Shown here: positions 24,304 through 33,883 of the stretch, one piece after another | Layout of the letters: each line of letters begins with the position of its first letter | Position numbering within the stretch: the stretch's first letter is position 1 | Assembly: GCF_029893965.1 (NCBI RefSeq) | Contig: NZ_JARXXP010000012.1 | Span: 116,071 to 180,070, forward strand | Direction: 5' to 3' | Source: Paenibacillus sp. PastM-3 | GTDB taxonomy: Bacteria; Bacillota; Bacilli; Paenibacillales; Paenibacillaceae | DNA length: 64,000 nt | Program-made: the position numbers and the translations under genes | The notes under the pieces: generated by a model | The model's input: only the letters and a program-made list of their open reading frames with translations | The model's database searches: none | Told to the model about the DNA's origin: nothing

Positions 24304-24975
24304 ATGTTAAAAGCACAGCAGTTTGTTGTGATTGGCCTCGGCCGTTTCGGCTCCAGTCTGGCGCTTGAGCTGATGGCTATGGGCTATGAGGTGCTCGGAA
24401 TCGACCATCTGGAAGATCGTGTAGAGGAAATGAACGGGCAGCTGACCCATGCGGTCATGGCGGATGCAACGGATGAAGGTATCATGCGTTCTTTGGGTGT
24501 GCGCAATTTCGATTGCGGGATTGTTGCCATCGGGGACAATATGGAGCGGAGTATTTTGACGGCAATTCTGCTGAAGGAATTGGGAGTAAAGCAAGTGGTT
24601 GCTAAGGCGATTACGATCCTCCATGGACGCGCGTTATCCAAGCTTGGCGTGGACCGGGTTATTTTTCCGGAAAGGGATATGGGTATCCGTGTAGCGCATC
24701 AGCTGGTTACTCCCCATCTGCTGGATTATATCGAGATTTCCAAGGACTACAAAATCGTCGAGCTGACCGTTCCCTCCTGTATGGACGGAAAAAGCCTCTC
24801 TGAGCTGAACACCCGCGCCAAGTACGGCTGCAGCATTATCGCCCTCAACCGCAAAGACGGAATTATCGTTGCCCCTACGGCCCATGATTATGTAAGCCAG
24901 GGAGATATTATGGTTGTCATCGGCTCCAATGAGAGTATCGAGGAGTTTGAAGATGGGGCGGTTAACGCGGACTAA
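24304..24975 (+). CDS. ktrA: Potassium uptake regulatory subunit KtrA
   Basis: The protein of about 223 residues starts at ATG 24304 or the GTG just before it, downstream of AAGGGG. It has an RCK-N Rossmann domain (FVVIGLGRFGSSLALELMAMG, nucleotide-binding acidic end at GIDHLEDRVEEM) and an RCK-C domain (IVELTVPSCMDGKSLSELN...), the latter being where c-di-AMP binds in related KtrA proteins. It forms an octameric ring that opens KtrB when ATP is bound. The 12-bp gap to ktrB shows a two-gene operon. No c-di-AMP riboswitch could be fitted upstream, because the gntR promoter leaves too little room. Confidence 0.94.
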   Translation: MLKAQQFVVIGLGRFGSSLALELMAMGYEVLGIDHLEDRVEEMNGQLTHAVMADATDEGIMRSLGVRNFDCGIVAIGDNMERSILTAILLKELGVKQVVAKAITILHGRALSKLGVDRVIFPERDMGIRVAHQLVTPHLLDYIEISKDYKIVELTVPSCMDGKSLSELNTRAKYGCSIIALNRKDGIIVAPTAHDYVSQGDIMVVIGSNESIEEFEDGAVNAD

Positions 24976-25017
24976 AAGAAGGATAGAACAATAGCGAGGT
25001 TATTGTATATACTGTAA

Positions 25018-25044
25018 GCCCGGACGGGAGTCCGGGCCTTTTTA
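25018..25044 (+). terminator. Terminator after ktrA
   Basis: GCCCGGAC pairs with GTCCGGGC around GGGA and is followed by CTTTTTATTTT. Confidence 0.85.
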
Positions 25045-25155
25045 TTTTACCGGCCAATTATTAATGGCTTCGAATACCGGCGAATAGGCAGATTTGATAG
25101 TAGTGCTGTTGACCTTGTCATTGTAGAGTCCGGTGGCCCAGATCTGGGCTTTGCC
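25042..25155 (-). pseudogene. C-terminal remnant of an unidentified gene
   Basis: On the minus strand a frame of 37 codons without a start reads GKAQIWATGLYNDKVN and continues STTIKSAYSPVFEAINNWPVK to TAA at 25042. It has the composition of a real protein end, while the preceding codon is a stop (TAA) and no start is present. It is probably the last piece of a gene deleted from here. I cannot name the parent; secreted carbohydrate enzymes can end in this style, and the neighbour is a pectin-related locus. The rest of the gap (25156-25383) is A/T-rich and holds a cre site. Confidence 0.45.
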
Positions 25156-25336
25156 TTATAATATCTATTATTTCGGAGGATGTCCGTTTCCAACATATTA
25201 ACAATTTTATAATTGGTATTTATTTGTTTTTACAAAATTTTTTTGGGAAAATTCACTGAAGATATATATTAACTGATTCTTGTAATGTTAAAATAACTGT
25301 AAGCTTGCCAATGTTTAACGGTTTCCACAATATAAC

Positions 25337-25352
25337 TTGTAAGCGTTTAAAA
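25337..25352 (+). promoter_or_regulatory. Catabolite-responsive element (cre) upstream of the acetylesterase
   Basis: TTGTAAGCGTTTAAAA matches the CcpA consensus WTGNAARCGNWWWCAW at all positions but one. It lies 32 bp before the esterase start, so CcpA bound with HPr-Ser-P would repress the gene when preferred sugars are present. Confidence 0.65.
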
Positions 25353-25383
25353 TTTCATCTAAATTAAAGTAGGGGGATGCAAC

Positions 25384-26484
25384 ATGAGCTTGCGTTTTGA
25401 TTTTGGACCTGCCGGAGCAGCAGAAGGATACACCAAAGTATCGTCTGCAGACAGATATGATGCCGGTAAAGGATATGGTTTTACAGAGGTATCACAGGTA
25501 ACGGAGCATGTCCGGGGAGAGGAGCCGCTTGCCGGGGATTTTGTTATACCTTTTAACACGGCTTTTGTTGCGGATGTGGAGGACGGGAACTATATTGTCT
25601 CTATTCTTACAGGGGATGAAGCCGCACCGTCCTGCACCACACTGAAGACCAACGGGGAAAGGCTGATTCTTAACAATTACCGGACGGTAACCGGCCAGGT
25701 CTCCCGTGAGCTGTTCGGCGTGAACGTGCGCGGCGGCCAGCTGAGGCTCCGATTCGGTGGGGTTGCCCCGCGGATTAATGCGCTGGAAATCACGAAGACG
25801 AGCGAACAGATTACGGTGTATCTGGCCGGTGATTCAACAGTAACGGATGTCGGCGATGAAAAAGGATTCCCGTTCTCGGGCTGGGGGCAGATGCTCCAAT
25901 ACTTTTTCAAGCATGATGTCGCGGTTGCTAATCATGCTGTGGGAGGCCGCAGCTCCAAAAGCTTCATCGGGGAAAACCGGCTTCAGCCGATTCTGGACGA
26001 GATCAAGGAAGGCGATTATTTATTCATCCAGTTCGGCCATAACGACCAGAAATGGGATGAGGCCCGCCATACGGATCCGCTCACAACCTATCCGGAGCAT
26101 CTGCGCCGGTATATTGAAGGTGCGCGAGCCAAGCAGGCGATCCCTGTGCTGGTCACTTCTGTGCACCGCCGGTATTTCGATGCTGCAGGCAAGCTGACAG
26201 ACACACACGGAGCCTATCTGGAAGCCGTAAGAAAGCTGGCTGAAGAGGAAGAGGTTCCGCTGATTGACCTGGCCGAGAAGAGCAGACGCCTGTTTGAAGA
26301 GGCTGGACCGGAAGCAACCAAGTCGATTTTTCTGTGGGGAGCGCCCGGGGAATGGATGAACCATCCCGGGGGTACCGTTGACAATACACATTTCCAGGAG
26401 CGCGGCAGCCTGCGCATAGCTGAACTGGTGGTTCAGGGAATAAGGGAGCTTGGACTGCAAAAGCTCATTATGTTCCTCAGATAG
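25384..26484 (+). CDS. Rhamnogalacturonan acetylesterase (SGNH/GDSL family)
   Basis: The 366-residue protein has an N-terminal beta-sandwich of about 135 residues, beginning RFDFGPAGAAEGYTKV as in the galactose-binding-like domains of these esterases. An SGNH hydrolase follows: block I AGDSTVTD (nucleophile Ser about residue 149), block II with AVGGRSSKSF, block III FGHNDQKW and block V VDNTHFQERG (Asp/His). This is the rhamnogalacturonan acetylesterase branch (CE12, like B. subtilis RhgT/YesT), which removes acetyl groups from the pectin backbone. It has no signal peptide, so it should act on imported oligosaccharides in the cytoplasm. AGGGGG lies before the ATG. The ABC system downstream would import the substrate. 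Confidence 0.88.
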   Translation: MSLRFDFGPAGAAEGYTKVSSADRYDAGKGYGFTEVSQVTEHVRGEEPLAGDFVIPFNTAFVADVEDGNYIVSILTGDEAAPSCTTLKTNGERLILNNYRTVTGQVSRELFGVNVRGGQLRLRFGGVAPRINALEITKTSEQITVYLAGDSTVTDVGDEKGFPFSGWGQMLQYFFKHDVAVANHAVGGRSSKSFIGENRLQPILDEIKEGDYLFIQFGHNDQKWDEARHTDPLTTYPEHLRRYIEGARAKQAIPVLVTSVHRRYFDAAGKLTDTHGAYLEAVRKLAEEEEVPLIDLAEKSRRLFEEAGPEATKSIFLWGAPGEWMNHPGGTVDNTHFQERGSLRIAELVVQGIRELGLQKLIMFLR

Positions 26485-26529
26485 CTGCTGTGATCATCTG
26501 CAGGGATTAGAGATTAAGGGGGGCACACT

Positions 26530-28797
26530 ATGAAAAAAATACCGATGATGCTGCAGCTAGCGTTAATTCTGTTCTGTATCATGGCTATTCCGACGGCCGT
26601 CCTTACCTGGTACAGCGGATCGCAGATTATTGAAAACTCAGAGGCAGCCATCGGGGAATCAACGCTTGCCGGACTTAATGCCAACCGCAAGCTGAATGAA
26701 AATGCACTGGCCAACCTGGCACAGGACACGTCACGTCTGGCGGCGACGAGTGTTTTTGACGGAATACGCAGCTTCGAGACGTACGACGAAATCAATTCCA
26801 GCTTTAATAATTACAGCCGCGGCAAGGCTGTAACAAACGAACTGCTCAATCTGAACCGCCGGGTAGACGGCGTAGCTTCTTCTTACTTTTATCTGGACGG
26901 CTCAGATTATGTAGTCTCTACGGACAAAAGTGTGACCAAGCTGGAGCGCTATGAACCGATGGATTGGGTGACCGCGGCCCTGGAGAATCAGCGGGGAATC
27001 AGCGGCGTATGGGTGCCCCGCAAGCTGGATACCGGCGAAAATGTCGTCTCCTATGTATATCCGCTTAATCGGCTGTCCTCCAACACACATGGAATCATCG
27101 TAGTGAATATGAAGGAAAGCCAGATTTTCAAATACCTGAATGCCACAGAGGTCGGTAACAGCAATAATCTGCTGCTGGACTCTGATGGCAGGGTGATTTC
27201 CTTCAATGACAAATCGCTGCTGCTGTCAGACGGTTATGAGCTGCCGTTTCTGGGTGAATTGCTGAAGCAGAATATAAATGAAGGCTACGCGTTCCGTGAA
27301 CTGGACGGCAAGCGGATGGTGTATGCCTGGACCCGTTCGGCGTTATCCGGATGGTGGAACGTCAGCTGGAGCTCGCTGGATGAGATGATGGCCGATTCCC
27401 GGGAGATGCAGGGAAATATTATTCTGCTTACCGGTGCTATTATTTTGCTTGGAACCTTATTGGCTATCTTTTTTGCCACCTGGCTGTCCAGACCCCTCCG
27501 GCAGCTGGTGCGGACCATACGTTCCAAAAGCGATTTGAACGTGGCAGGCAAAAATGAGCTGGCCTTCCTGGACATGGCCTTTAAACGGATGCAGGAGGAG
27601 GAGGAGAGCCTGTTCCAGCTGCTGCAGGAGCGTGAGCAGGATACCCGGAGTCTTGCAGTTCACCGTCTGCTGCGCGGCGAAATTCCGCCGCGGATTAACG
27701 AAATTTTTCCTGAAGCTTACTACCGGGTAGTTGTTGTCTCGATCGACCGTTACAGGGTGTATGTCGGCAATACCAATGTGGAGACCCGCAGCTATCACCG
27801 TTATCTGCTCAATACAAAGTATGAGAGTCTGTTTCCGGAGCGTATTCTGGCCAGTTCTGTATACCATAACGACGGCTGTATGGTGATCGTGATGAATTTT
27901 GCGCCGGATGAGGATGGAACGGGCAGAGAACAGATCCAGCAGGTGCTGGAAACGATCCGGGACGAATCGCTTGCGCTGCTGGAGCATACTGTCACGATCG
28001 GGGTAAGCGATGTGGCGGATGCGCCTGAAATGGTGGCCGAGCGGCTGTTTGAGGCAATGGAGCTGATCAAGCAGCGGATGATCAACGGGTCTGGAAGCAT
28101 TATGTACTGGGAGGATGAGGAGGAGCACAGCCGCAAATATATCGACTTTGACTGCAGTGAGCGGCGGATTCTCAATTTCCTGGATGCCGGCAACCTGGAC
28201 GGGATCTTTAAGGAGCTGCAGACGATCCGCAGCCAGATCAGCGCAGAAGAGAATATTTCGTACGATAATATTATGTTCATCTATCACCAGCTGATGGGAG
28301 CGACGATCAAGCATCTGCGCGAGAATCATATCGGTACCGGAAGAATGATTGTGGGGAAGGGGAACATCTATAGCATTCTGGCTGCGATGGATACACTGGA
28401 GGAACTGGAAGAGTACCTGCATGAAATGTTCCGCGAAATCGTTCAGAGCCTCGACCACAGCCCGGGCGAAACGAATCACGGGGAACGGATCGTTCAATAT
28501 TTGAAGGAGCATTACCGTGAAGAAATTGTTTTCGAGGATATGGCAAAAGAAATCGGAATCAGCTACTCCTATATGCGCAAGATTGTGTATGAGCAGACCG
28601 GTAAAAGCATGATCGATTTCCTGAACCAGCTCCGCATCGAGAAGGCCAAGGAGCTGCTGCTGGATACCGACCTGACCATTAAACAGATTGCCGCAGAGGT
28701 AGGATACTATAATCTGCAGAGCTTTAACCGCTTTTTCCGTAAATATGAAGGTATGCCGCCGAGCAGCTACAAGTCGGCCAAGAGCAAGGGCTCCTAG
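26530..28797 (+). CDS. Membrane-bound AraC-family regulator with extracellular sensor (YesS-like)
   Basis: The 755-residue protein has a first membrane helix (about residues 7-25), an extracytoplasmic dCache-like sensor region of about 260 residues with many Tyr and Asn, a second helix (about 296-318, NIILLTGAIILLGTLLAIFFATW), a HAMP-like linker and a cytoplasmic middle part. Its C-terminal AraC DNA-binding domain has two helix-turn-helix units (FEDMAKEIGISYSYMRKIV and IKQIAAEVGYYNLQSFNRFF, ending EGMPPSSYK). Such one-component regulators next to LplABC-type transporters sense plant polysaccharide breakdown products and activate the neighbouring genes. TTAAGGGGGG precedes the ATG. It lies 45 bp after the esterase gene. 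Confidence 0.88.
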   Translation: MKKIPMMLQLALILFCIMAIPTAVLTWYSGSQIIENSEAAIGESTLAGLNANRKLNENALANLAQDTSRLAATSVFDGIRSFETYDEINSSFNNYSRGKAVTNELLNLNRRVDGVASSYFYLDGSDYVVSTDKSVTKLERYEPMDWVTAALENQRGISGVWVPRKLDTGENVVSYVYPLNRLSSNTHGIIVVNMKESQIFKYLNATEVGNSNNLLLDSDGRVISFNDKSLLLSDGYELPFLGELLKQNINEGYAFRELDGKRMVYAWTRSALSGWWNVSWSSLDEMMADSREMQGNIILLTGAIILLGTLLAIFFATWLSRPLRQLVRTIRSKSDLNVAGKNELAFLDMAFKRMQEEEESLFQLLQEREQDTRSLAVHRLLRGEIPPRINEIFPEAYYRVVVVSIDRYRVYVGNTNVETRSYHRYLLNTKYESLFPERILASSVYHNDGCMVIVMNFAPDEDGTGREQIQQVLETIRDESLALLEHTVTIGVSDVADAPEMVAERLFEAMELIKQRMINGSGSIMYWEDEEEHSRKYIDFDCSERRILNFLDAGNLDGIFKELQTIRSQISAEENISYDNIMFIYHQLMGATIKHLRENHIGTGRMIVGKGNIYSILAAMDTLEELEEYLHEMFREIVQSLDHSPGETNHGERIVQYLKEHYREEIVFEDMAKEIGISYSYMRKIVYEQTGKSMIDFLNQLRIEKAKELLLDTDLTIKQIAAEVGYYNLQSFNRFFRKYEGMPPSSYKSAKSKGS

Positions 28798-28845
28798 GAG
28801 CCCTCTCGGGGCCGGCAGCCGGCGGTTTTATTTGTTTACCTGTTA

Positions 28846-28861
28846 ATGAAAGCGTTTTATT
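28846..28861 (+). promoter_or_regulatory. Possible cre site before the sugar ABC operon
   Basis: ATGAAAGCGTTTTATT agrees with 14 of 16 positions of the CcpA cre consensus. It lies about 180 bp before the first permease gene, in a 247-bp gap that also holds a G/C-rich hairpin right after the AraC gene (around 28812-28826). Confidence 0.45.
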
Positions 28862-29044
28862 TTTGGGAATGCCTATCATATTTGATTATGAACAAGCTGT
28901 AAAAGCCGATAATACCGCGCTCTAATCAAATTTGATGGGGATCATCAATACTCATGATTTTCAAAACCGGATAATCGGGATACATTGGATTCACGCCGGA
29001 TCACACAGCCGGCCACAAGATAAAATGTTGCAGGGGGTGAGACT

Positions 29045-30001
29045 TTGAAAGCTGCAAGCGCTTCACAAACCAATCAGGCCCTTTTATTAAGAAAAAAATA
29101 CGGGCCGCTCTATTACTTACGCCGTGACTGGCAGCTGTATCTGCTGGTATTATTTCCGCTAGCTTTTGTAATCGTTTTCAAATACATGCCGATGACCGGG
29201 CTTGTAATCGCTTTTAAAGACTACAAAATTGCCAGAGGCTTCTGGGGCAGTGAATGGGCAGGGTTTGAAATCTTCCAGCAGATCTTCTCCAAGCCTGACT
29301 TCACACGGGCTGTGCGCAATACGCTGCTGCTCAATGTGCTTGACCTTGTATTCAGCTTCACGATGCCGATCATTCTGGCGCTGATGCTGAACGAGGTAAA
29401 GAGCATCAGGTTTAAAAGGGTAAACCAGACGCTGCTGTATCTGCCGCACTTTCTGTCCTGGGTTATTATCGGAGCGATTGCGTACCAGTTGCTCAGCGAA
29501 GGAAGCGGTGCCGTCAATAATGTCATTGAATTGATGGGCGGGACCCGCGTGCCGTTCCTGCAGGAGGATACGAACTGGCTGGTCAGCTATCTGGCCATCG
29601 GAGTATGGCACAGCATGGGCTGGGGAACGATCATCTATCTGGCCGCAATCAGCGGCATCAATCCGGAAATGTATGAGGCGGCAACCGTGGACGGGGCCGG
29701 ACGCTGGAGAAAGGTATGGAATATTACGCTTCCTTCCATCCGGGCTACGATTGTAACGCTGCTGATCATGAGTCTGGGGAAAGTGATGGACGGCTCGTTC
29801 GAACGGATCTGGTCCCTGCAGAATAAGGCGACTACTGAATTCACGACCACCATACCTGTTCTAGTATACCGTTGGGGGATTGAATCGGGTAACTTCAGCC
29901 GGGCGACGGCAATCGGGCTGTTCCAGTCCGTCATCGGGATTATTCTGGTCATATCAGCTGACCGCCTGGCCAAAAAGCTTGGCGAGGACGGAATACTATA
30001 G
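29045..30001 (+). CDS. Sugar ABC transporter permease, LplB type
   Basis: The 318-residue membrane protein starts at a TTG (29045) placed behind CAGGGGGTGAGAC. It has six hydrophobic segments and the EAA motif of binding-protein-dependent permeases (YEAATVDGAGRWRKVWNITLPSI, about residues 214-236). The opening KKYGPLYYLRRDWQLYLLVLFPL is typical of the LplB/YtcP group, which imports complex oligosaccharides of plant walls. It pairs with the next permease. No ATPase is encoded in the cluster; systems of this family commonly borrow a shared MsmX-type ATPase. Confidence 0.9.
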   Translation: MKAASASQTNQALLLRKKYGPLYYLRRDWQLYLLVLFPLAFVIVFKYMPMTGLVIAFKDYKIARGFWGSEWAGFEIFQQIFSKPDFTRAVRNTLLLNVLDLVFSFTMPIILALMLNEVKSIRFKRVNQTLLYLPHFLSWVIIGAIAYQLLSEGSGAVNNVIELMGGTRVPFLQEDTNWLVSYLAIGVWHSMGWGTIIYLAAISGINPEMYEAATVDGAGRWRKVWNITLPSIRATIVTLLIMSLGKVMDGSFERIWSLQNKATTEFTTTIPVLVYRWGIESGNFSRATAIGLFQSVIGIILVISADRLAKKLGEDGIL

Positions 30002-30015
30002 AAAGGAGAGGAACC

Positions 30016-30915
30016 ATGAAAGCATCAACCGTAACTCCTGCCGCAACCGGCAAATGGCGTATAGATATCTATGATCTGCTGATCAAATTCGGGCTGATCG
30101 TTGCTTCGCTGGTGTGTCTGCTGCCGTTCGTGCATGTGGCCTCCAAATCCCTTAGTTCAGATTCCTACGTTATAGCCAATAAGGTTTTTCTGTGGCCTAA
30201 AGGCTTTACCCTGGAAGCTTACAGCAAAATTTTTGCCGATGCCAGTATCCTCCGGTCCTTGTACATCTCGGTTATCGTAACCGTACTGTTCACGATTCTG
30301 GGAATGATCCTGACTATCTGCGCAGCTTATCCGCTGTCCAGAGCCCAGTTCAAGGGCCGCCGGGTCATTACCTTCATCTTCCTGTTCACGATGTATTTCA
30401 GCGGTGGGATTATTCCGGATTACATGAACATCAATAATCTGGGACTGATGGATACGATCTGGTCACTGGTTTTGCCGCTATCCTTCAGTGCATTTAACCT
30501 GCTGATCATGAAAACCTCTCTGACGAGCAGTATTCCGGTCAGCCTGGAGGAATCTGCACGGATTGACGGTGCCGGACATTTCCGGATTCTCTGGAACATT
30601 GTTATTCCGCTTTCCAAGCCGATTATCGCGACCCTGTCACTCTTTTATGCGGTTGGACGCTGGAACGCCTATCAGGACGCCTTGTTCTATATCAAGCATG
30701 CGACCGATCTGCGGCCGCTGCAGCTCAAGCTGTATTATCTGGTCATTCAGGCCAGTGAGAGCTTCCAGCTCGAAGCCACTACGGTCACGCTGAGTAATCC
30801 TGAAGTTCTGAAAGCCTCAGTCGTTGTGTTTGCTACTTTGCCTATTCTCTGCATCTATCCCTTTGTCCAGAAATACTTTGTACAGGGTGTAATGCTCGGA
30901 GCAGTCAAAGAGTAA
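30016..30915 (+). CDS. Sugar ABC transporter permease, LplC type
   Basis: The 299-residue protein has six membrane segments and the EAA motif EESARIDGAGHFRILWNIVIPLSKP (split about residues 177-200). It belongs to the LplC/YtcP subgroup, partner of LplB. GAAAGGAGAGG precedes the ATG, 14 bp after the LplB-type stop, so the two are co-translated from one message. Confidence 0.9.
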   Translation: MKASTVTPAATGKWRIDIYDLLIKFGLIVASLVCLLPFVHVASKSLSSDSYVIANKVFLWPKGFTLEAYSKIFADASILRSLYISVIVTVLFTILGMILTICAAYPLSRAQFKGRRVITFIFLFTMYFSGGIIPDYMNINNLGLMDTIWSLVLPLSFSAFNLLIMKTSLTSSIPVSLEESARIDGAGHFRILWNIVIPLSKPIIATLSLFYAVGRWNAYQDALFYIKHATDLRPLQLKLYYLVIQASESFQLEATTVTLSNPEVLKASVVVFATLPILCIYPFVQKYFVQGVMLGAVKE

Positions 30916-30972
30916 TTATATGTTTCACAGCAGTACTACTTCAATACGAAAACTATAATTGGGGGAATTGCG

Positions 30973-32622
30973 ATGAACAAAAAAGGGTATGTATCATTAT
31001 TGATGGCCTCGGTCATGACGGCCGGCATGCTGGCCGGATGCTCCGGCAACAACAATAAACAGAATGCCGCAGCCACTAACAGCCCTGCAGAGACAGCGGC
31101 AGCTACAAACGCTGCTGCCGAAGGGAAGTACCCGGATTATTCACAAGGCTTCAAAGACAAGGTTACCCTTGATATCCCGGTCTATGAGCGTGCCTTCGAA
31201 GGCTGGAATGTAACCGACAACTATTACACCCGCTGGGTGCAAAAGGAATTCGGCGACAAGTACAACATCGACGTTAACTACATTCCGATTACCCGCAAGA
31301 GCGAAGTTATCGATTATGAACAGCTGCTGGCGTCACACAAAGCTCCGGATATTATTTTCCACTACGATATGCCGCAAGCGCTTACTTACTACGGTGAAGA
31401 TGTTATGCAGGAGCTGGACTGGGCTGAAATTGAAAACTATGCCCCGACTTACTGGTCTAGCATGGGTGAGACCATCAAGCAGTACGGTATTGTTGACGAC
31501 AAAAACATCTTCTTCTATGCAGCCCGTCCTGAAGCCGATAACTTCACTACTATCATCCGTAAGGACTGGGTAGAGAAGGTGGGTATGAAGGTTGAGGATC
31601 TGACCTCCCTTGAGAAGTACAATGAGATGCTCGTGAAATGGAAGGAAGCCGGACTCGGTGTAACCGGAGGCAGCCTGACTGCCAACAGCTTCAACTATAA
31701 CTATGCCTTCCGTGACTGGCCGATTGATGCAAACTATCGTGCGCTGTATTCCGACCTGAGCGTAGCTGACTTCACTACTAAGGAAACAGAGTTATGGCTG
31801 CGTAATCTGAACTATCAATACAATAACGGACTCATTGATAAAGAATTCTATCTGCGCACTGACGAGCAGAAAATCAAATCGGAATTCGTTTCCGGCAAAA
31901 CAGGAACCTTCGGCCTCTATCTGACCAACAATACGGATGTCATTAGTGCCACACTGGCGAACAACCCGGATGCGGAATTTGCGATCGTGCCTCCTTACGC
32001 TGGTGTTCCGGAAGGCAAGCAACCGCAAGGGCGTGCCTACTGGCCATTCGGCTTCATCATGGGGATCAACTATGAAACTACCGACGAAGAACGCGCTGCA
32101 GTCTGGATGTACCTGGAATGGCTGAGCCAACCGGAGAACCTGTTCAAGTTCCAGAATGGTGTTGAAGGCGAGAACTACACGCTTGATGCAGAAGGTATTG
32201 CAGTTAAGAATCCGGATTTCAAAGGTGAGTCTGTACTGTCCCAGAACAATAACAAAGACTACTGGGGTCTTGTAACAGAAATCGCCCAGTATCCTGATCC
32301 TGAGAAAACACTCAAAGCGAACCTGCGCAACTGGGCACCTGCCGGCTATGAATATCTGGCTGATGATCTGGTGAAATACTATAATGAAGTAGCTGAATTC
32401 CGTACACCGGATGCTATGTTCACTACTGTACTGGAGAAAGTTAATGAATACAAAGCAGACCTTAATACTCTCTTCCAGGAGCTGTATGTGAAGATTGTAC
32501 TGGCTCCGGAAGCTGAATTTGACGCCAACTATGAAGCAGCGAAGAAGACCTACCTGGATGCAGGCTACCAGGAAATCCTCGACGAGAAGCAAAAGGCAAT
32601 TGATGCAGGCCAGTTCCGTTAA
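30973..32622 (+). CDS. Extracellular sugar-binding lipoprotein, LplA type
   Basis: The 549-residue protein carries a lipoprotein signal peptide (MNKKGYVSLLMASVMTAGM then the lipobox LAGC, with Cys23 as lipidation site) and an Asn/Ala-rich linker. A large solute-binding domain of the family-1 type follows (YWPFGFIMGINYET, WMYLEWLSQPENLFKFQNGVEGENY). The length and these motifs match LplA/YtcQ proteins. It binds oligosaccharides outside the cell and hands them to the two permeases. TTGGGGGAAT lies before the ATG. A bidirectional terminator follows. Confidence 0.92.
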   Translation: MNKKGYVSLLMASVMTAGMLAGCSGNNNKQNAAATNSPAETAAATNAAAEGKYPDYSQGFKDKVTLDIPVYERAFEGWNVTDNYYTRWVQKEFGDKYNIDVNYIPITRKSEVIDYEQLLASHKAPDIIFHYDMPQALTYYGEDVMQELDWAEIENYAPTYWSSMGETIKQYGIVDDKNIFFYAARPEADNFTTIIRKDWVEKVGMKVEDLTSLEKYNEMLVKWKEAGLGVTGGSLTANSFNYNYAFRDWPIDANYRALYSDLSVADFTTKETELWLRNLNYQYNNGLIDKEFYLRTDEQKIKSEFVSGKTGTFGLYLTNNTDVISATLANNPDAEFAIVPPYAGVPEGKQPQGRAYWPFGFIMGINYETTDEERAAVWMYLEWLSQPENLFKFQNGVEGENYTLDAEGIAVKNPDFKGESVLSQNNNKDYWGLVTEIAQYPDPEKTLKANLRNWAPAGYEYLADDLVKYYNEVAEFRTPDAMFTTVLEKVNEYKADLNTLFQELYVKIVLAPEAEFDANYEAAKKTYLDAGYQEILDEKQKAIDAGQFR

Positions 32623-32668
32623 TCCGGGAGCACCCCTGTATAACTGAACAGCGCCACAGTTAAACCGT

Positions 32669-32718
32669 CCCCGGCGGGCCGATCCATAGCGATATGGAGG
32701 CCTGCCGGGGATTTGTTG
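32669..32718. terminator. Bidirectional terminator between lplA-type gene and lysR
   Basis: CCCCGGCGGGCC pairs with GGCCTGCCGGGG, with an inner ATCCATA/TATGGA pairing, followed by ATTTGTTGTT. The two genes are convergent. Confidence 0.75.
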
Positions 32719-33618
32719 TTATTCGCGGCCGGCGAGGAACACTTCCTCTGTAACCTGTACCAGGCAGCGGGCAGCTGTGCTCAGCCCGCCGCTGCTCGGA
32801 TAGATCAGGCAGGTAGTGCGCTGGGTCTGCTCCAGCTCTTTAATGTGCAGGGAGACCAGTCCGCCGCCGTTCAGCAGCTCCGGGCGCAGATAGGACTTGG
32901 GCAGGAGCGCGGCGGCCTTGATCGTCGGCAGCAGCCGGACGATCGCCTCGAAGGAGTCAATCTCCATCCGCACATCAGGATCGGTCCCGCAGCGCTGGAA
33001 CAGCTCGTCGGTCATACGGCGGTACCAGGTGCCCTTGGAGAAGAGAATCATCGGCAGCCGGCTGAGATCATCCATCGTCAGCTTGGCGTTCAGGGTCAGC
33101 GGATGATGCTCGGAGACAACGAGCCGGAGCTGGTCCTCAAACAGCGGGATGCAGCGCAGGCCCGGCTCCTGGATGGAGGAGGCGACAATGCCGACATCGC
33201 TCCGGCCTTCGCTGACCGAGGAGACGATCTCATGCGTCCGGCCGGTGATCAGCTTCAGCTCGGCAGCCGGATATTTCTCCATGTAGGCGTTAACAAGCGG
33301 CGGCAGCGTTGTCTGCAGGGTGGTAAGGCTGGCCCCCAGGGTGACGAGCTGCGGCTCGCCTTCTTTGAATTTGGACAGGGCTTCAAGAAATTTGGAACGC
33401 TGCTGGCGCTGTTCAAGCGCATAAGTATAAGTAAGTCGTCCCACCTCAGTCAGCTCCAGCCGTTTGCCAAACCGGTTGAACAGGGTAACGCCGAGGCGTT
33501 CCTCCAGCTTGGAAATTTTGCGGGACAGGGCAGGCTGGGACAGATTGAGCTGGCGCGAGGCCCGGTTGAGGCTAGAATGCTCTACAACCGCGGCAAAAAT
33601 GTCCAAATCATCGAACAT
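32719..33618 (-). CDS. LysR-family transcriptional regulator upstream of sdh
   Basis: The 299-residue protein is a LysR regulator with an N-terminal helix-turn-helix (FAAVVEHSSLNRASRQLNLSQPALSRKISKLE) and a two-lobe co-inducer domain (VTLGASLTTLQTTLPPLV, SDVGIVAS, LRLVVSEHHPL). The inducer is not evident. It is divergent from sdhCAB across a 433-bp region that holds a T-N11-A palindrome, the usual LysR site. Control of sdh or of itself is inferred from this layout only. Confidence 0.88.
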   Translation of the reverse strand: MFDDLDIFAAVVEHSSLNRASRQLNLSQPALSRKISKLEERLGVTLFNRFGKRLELTEVGRLTYTYALEQRQQRSKFLEALSKFKEGEPQLVTLGASLTTLQTTLPPLVNAYMEKYPAAELKLITGRTHEIVSSVSEGRSDVGIVASSIQEPGLRCIPLFEDQLRLVVSEHHPLTLNAKLTMDDLSRLPMILFSKGTWYRRMTDELFQRCGTDPDVRMEIDSFEAIVRLLPTIKAAALLPKSYLRPELLNGGGLVSLHIKELEQTQRTTCLIYPSSGGLSTAARCLVQVTEEVFLAGRE

Positions 33619-33768
33619 AAGGGTTCTCCTTTGACCAATCTAGGGTAATGCTGATACTGTACGCTCATTGTCTATGGATGAAAGTGACAATACTCATAGC
33701 ATAGCTGCCATTAAAAGCTTGTCCTGAATAGCAAAAAGGCAGTATACCCGGGAAATTCCTGCGCTAAA

Positions 33769-33783
33769 TGAGAATTATTATCA
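33769..33783. promoter_or_regulatory. Fur-box-like site in the lysR/sdhC region
   Basis: TGAGAATTATTATCA agrees at 14 of 15 positions with the 7-1-7 Fur consensus TGATAATNATTATCA. It lies about 150 bp upstream of the lysR start and 270 bp upstream of sdhC. A PerR box has a similar core, so PerR is an alternative. Confidence 0.5.
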
Positions 33784-33883
33784 TATTAAAAATATTCTTA
33801 TGCAAATATAGTATAACGATTAATAATTAGATTGCAATTCCCTTATAAGAGAAAAAAGAGTAACATAAAAAGTGACACAAGAT

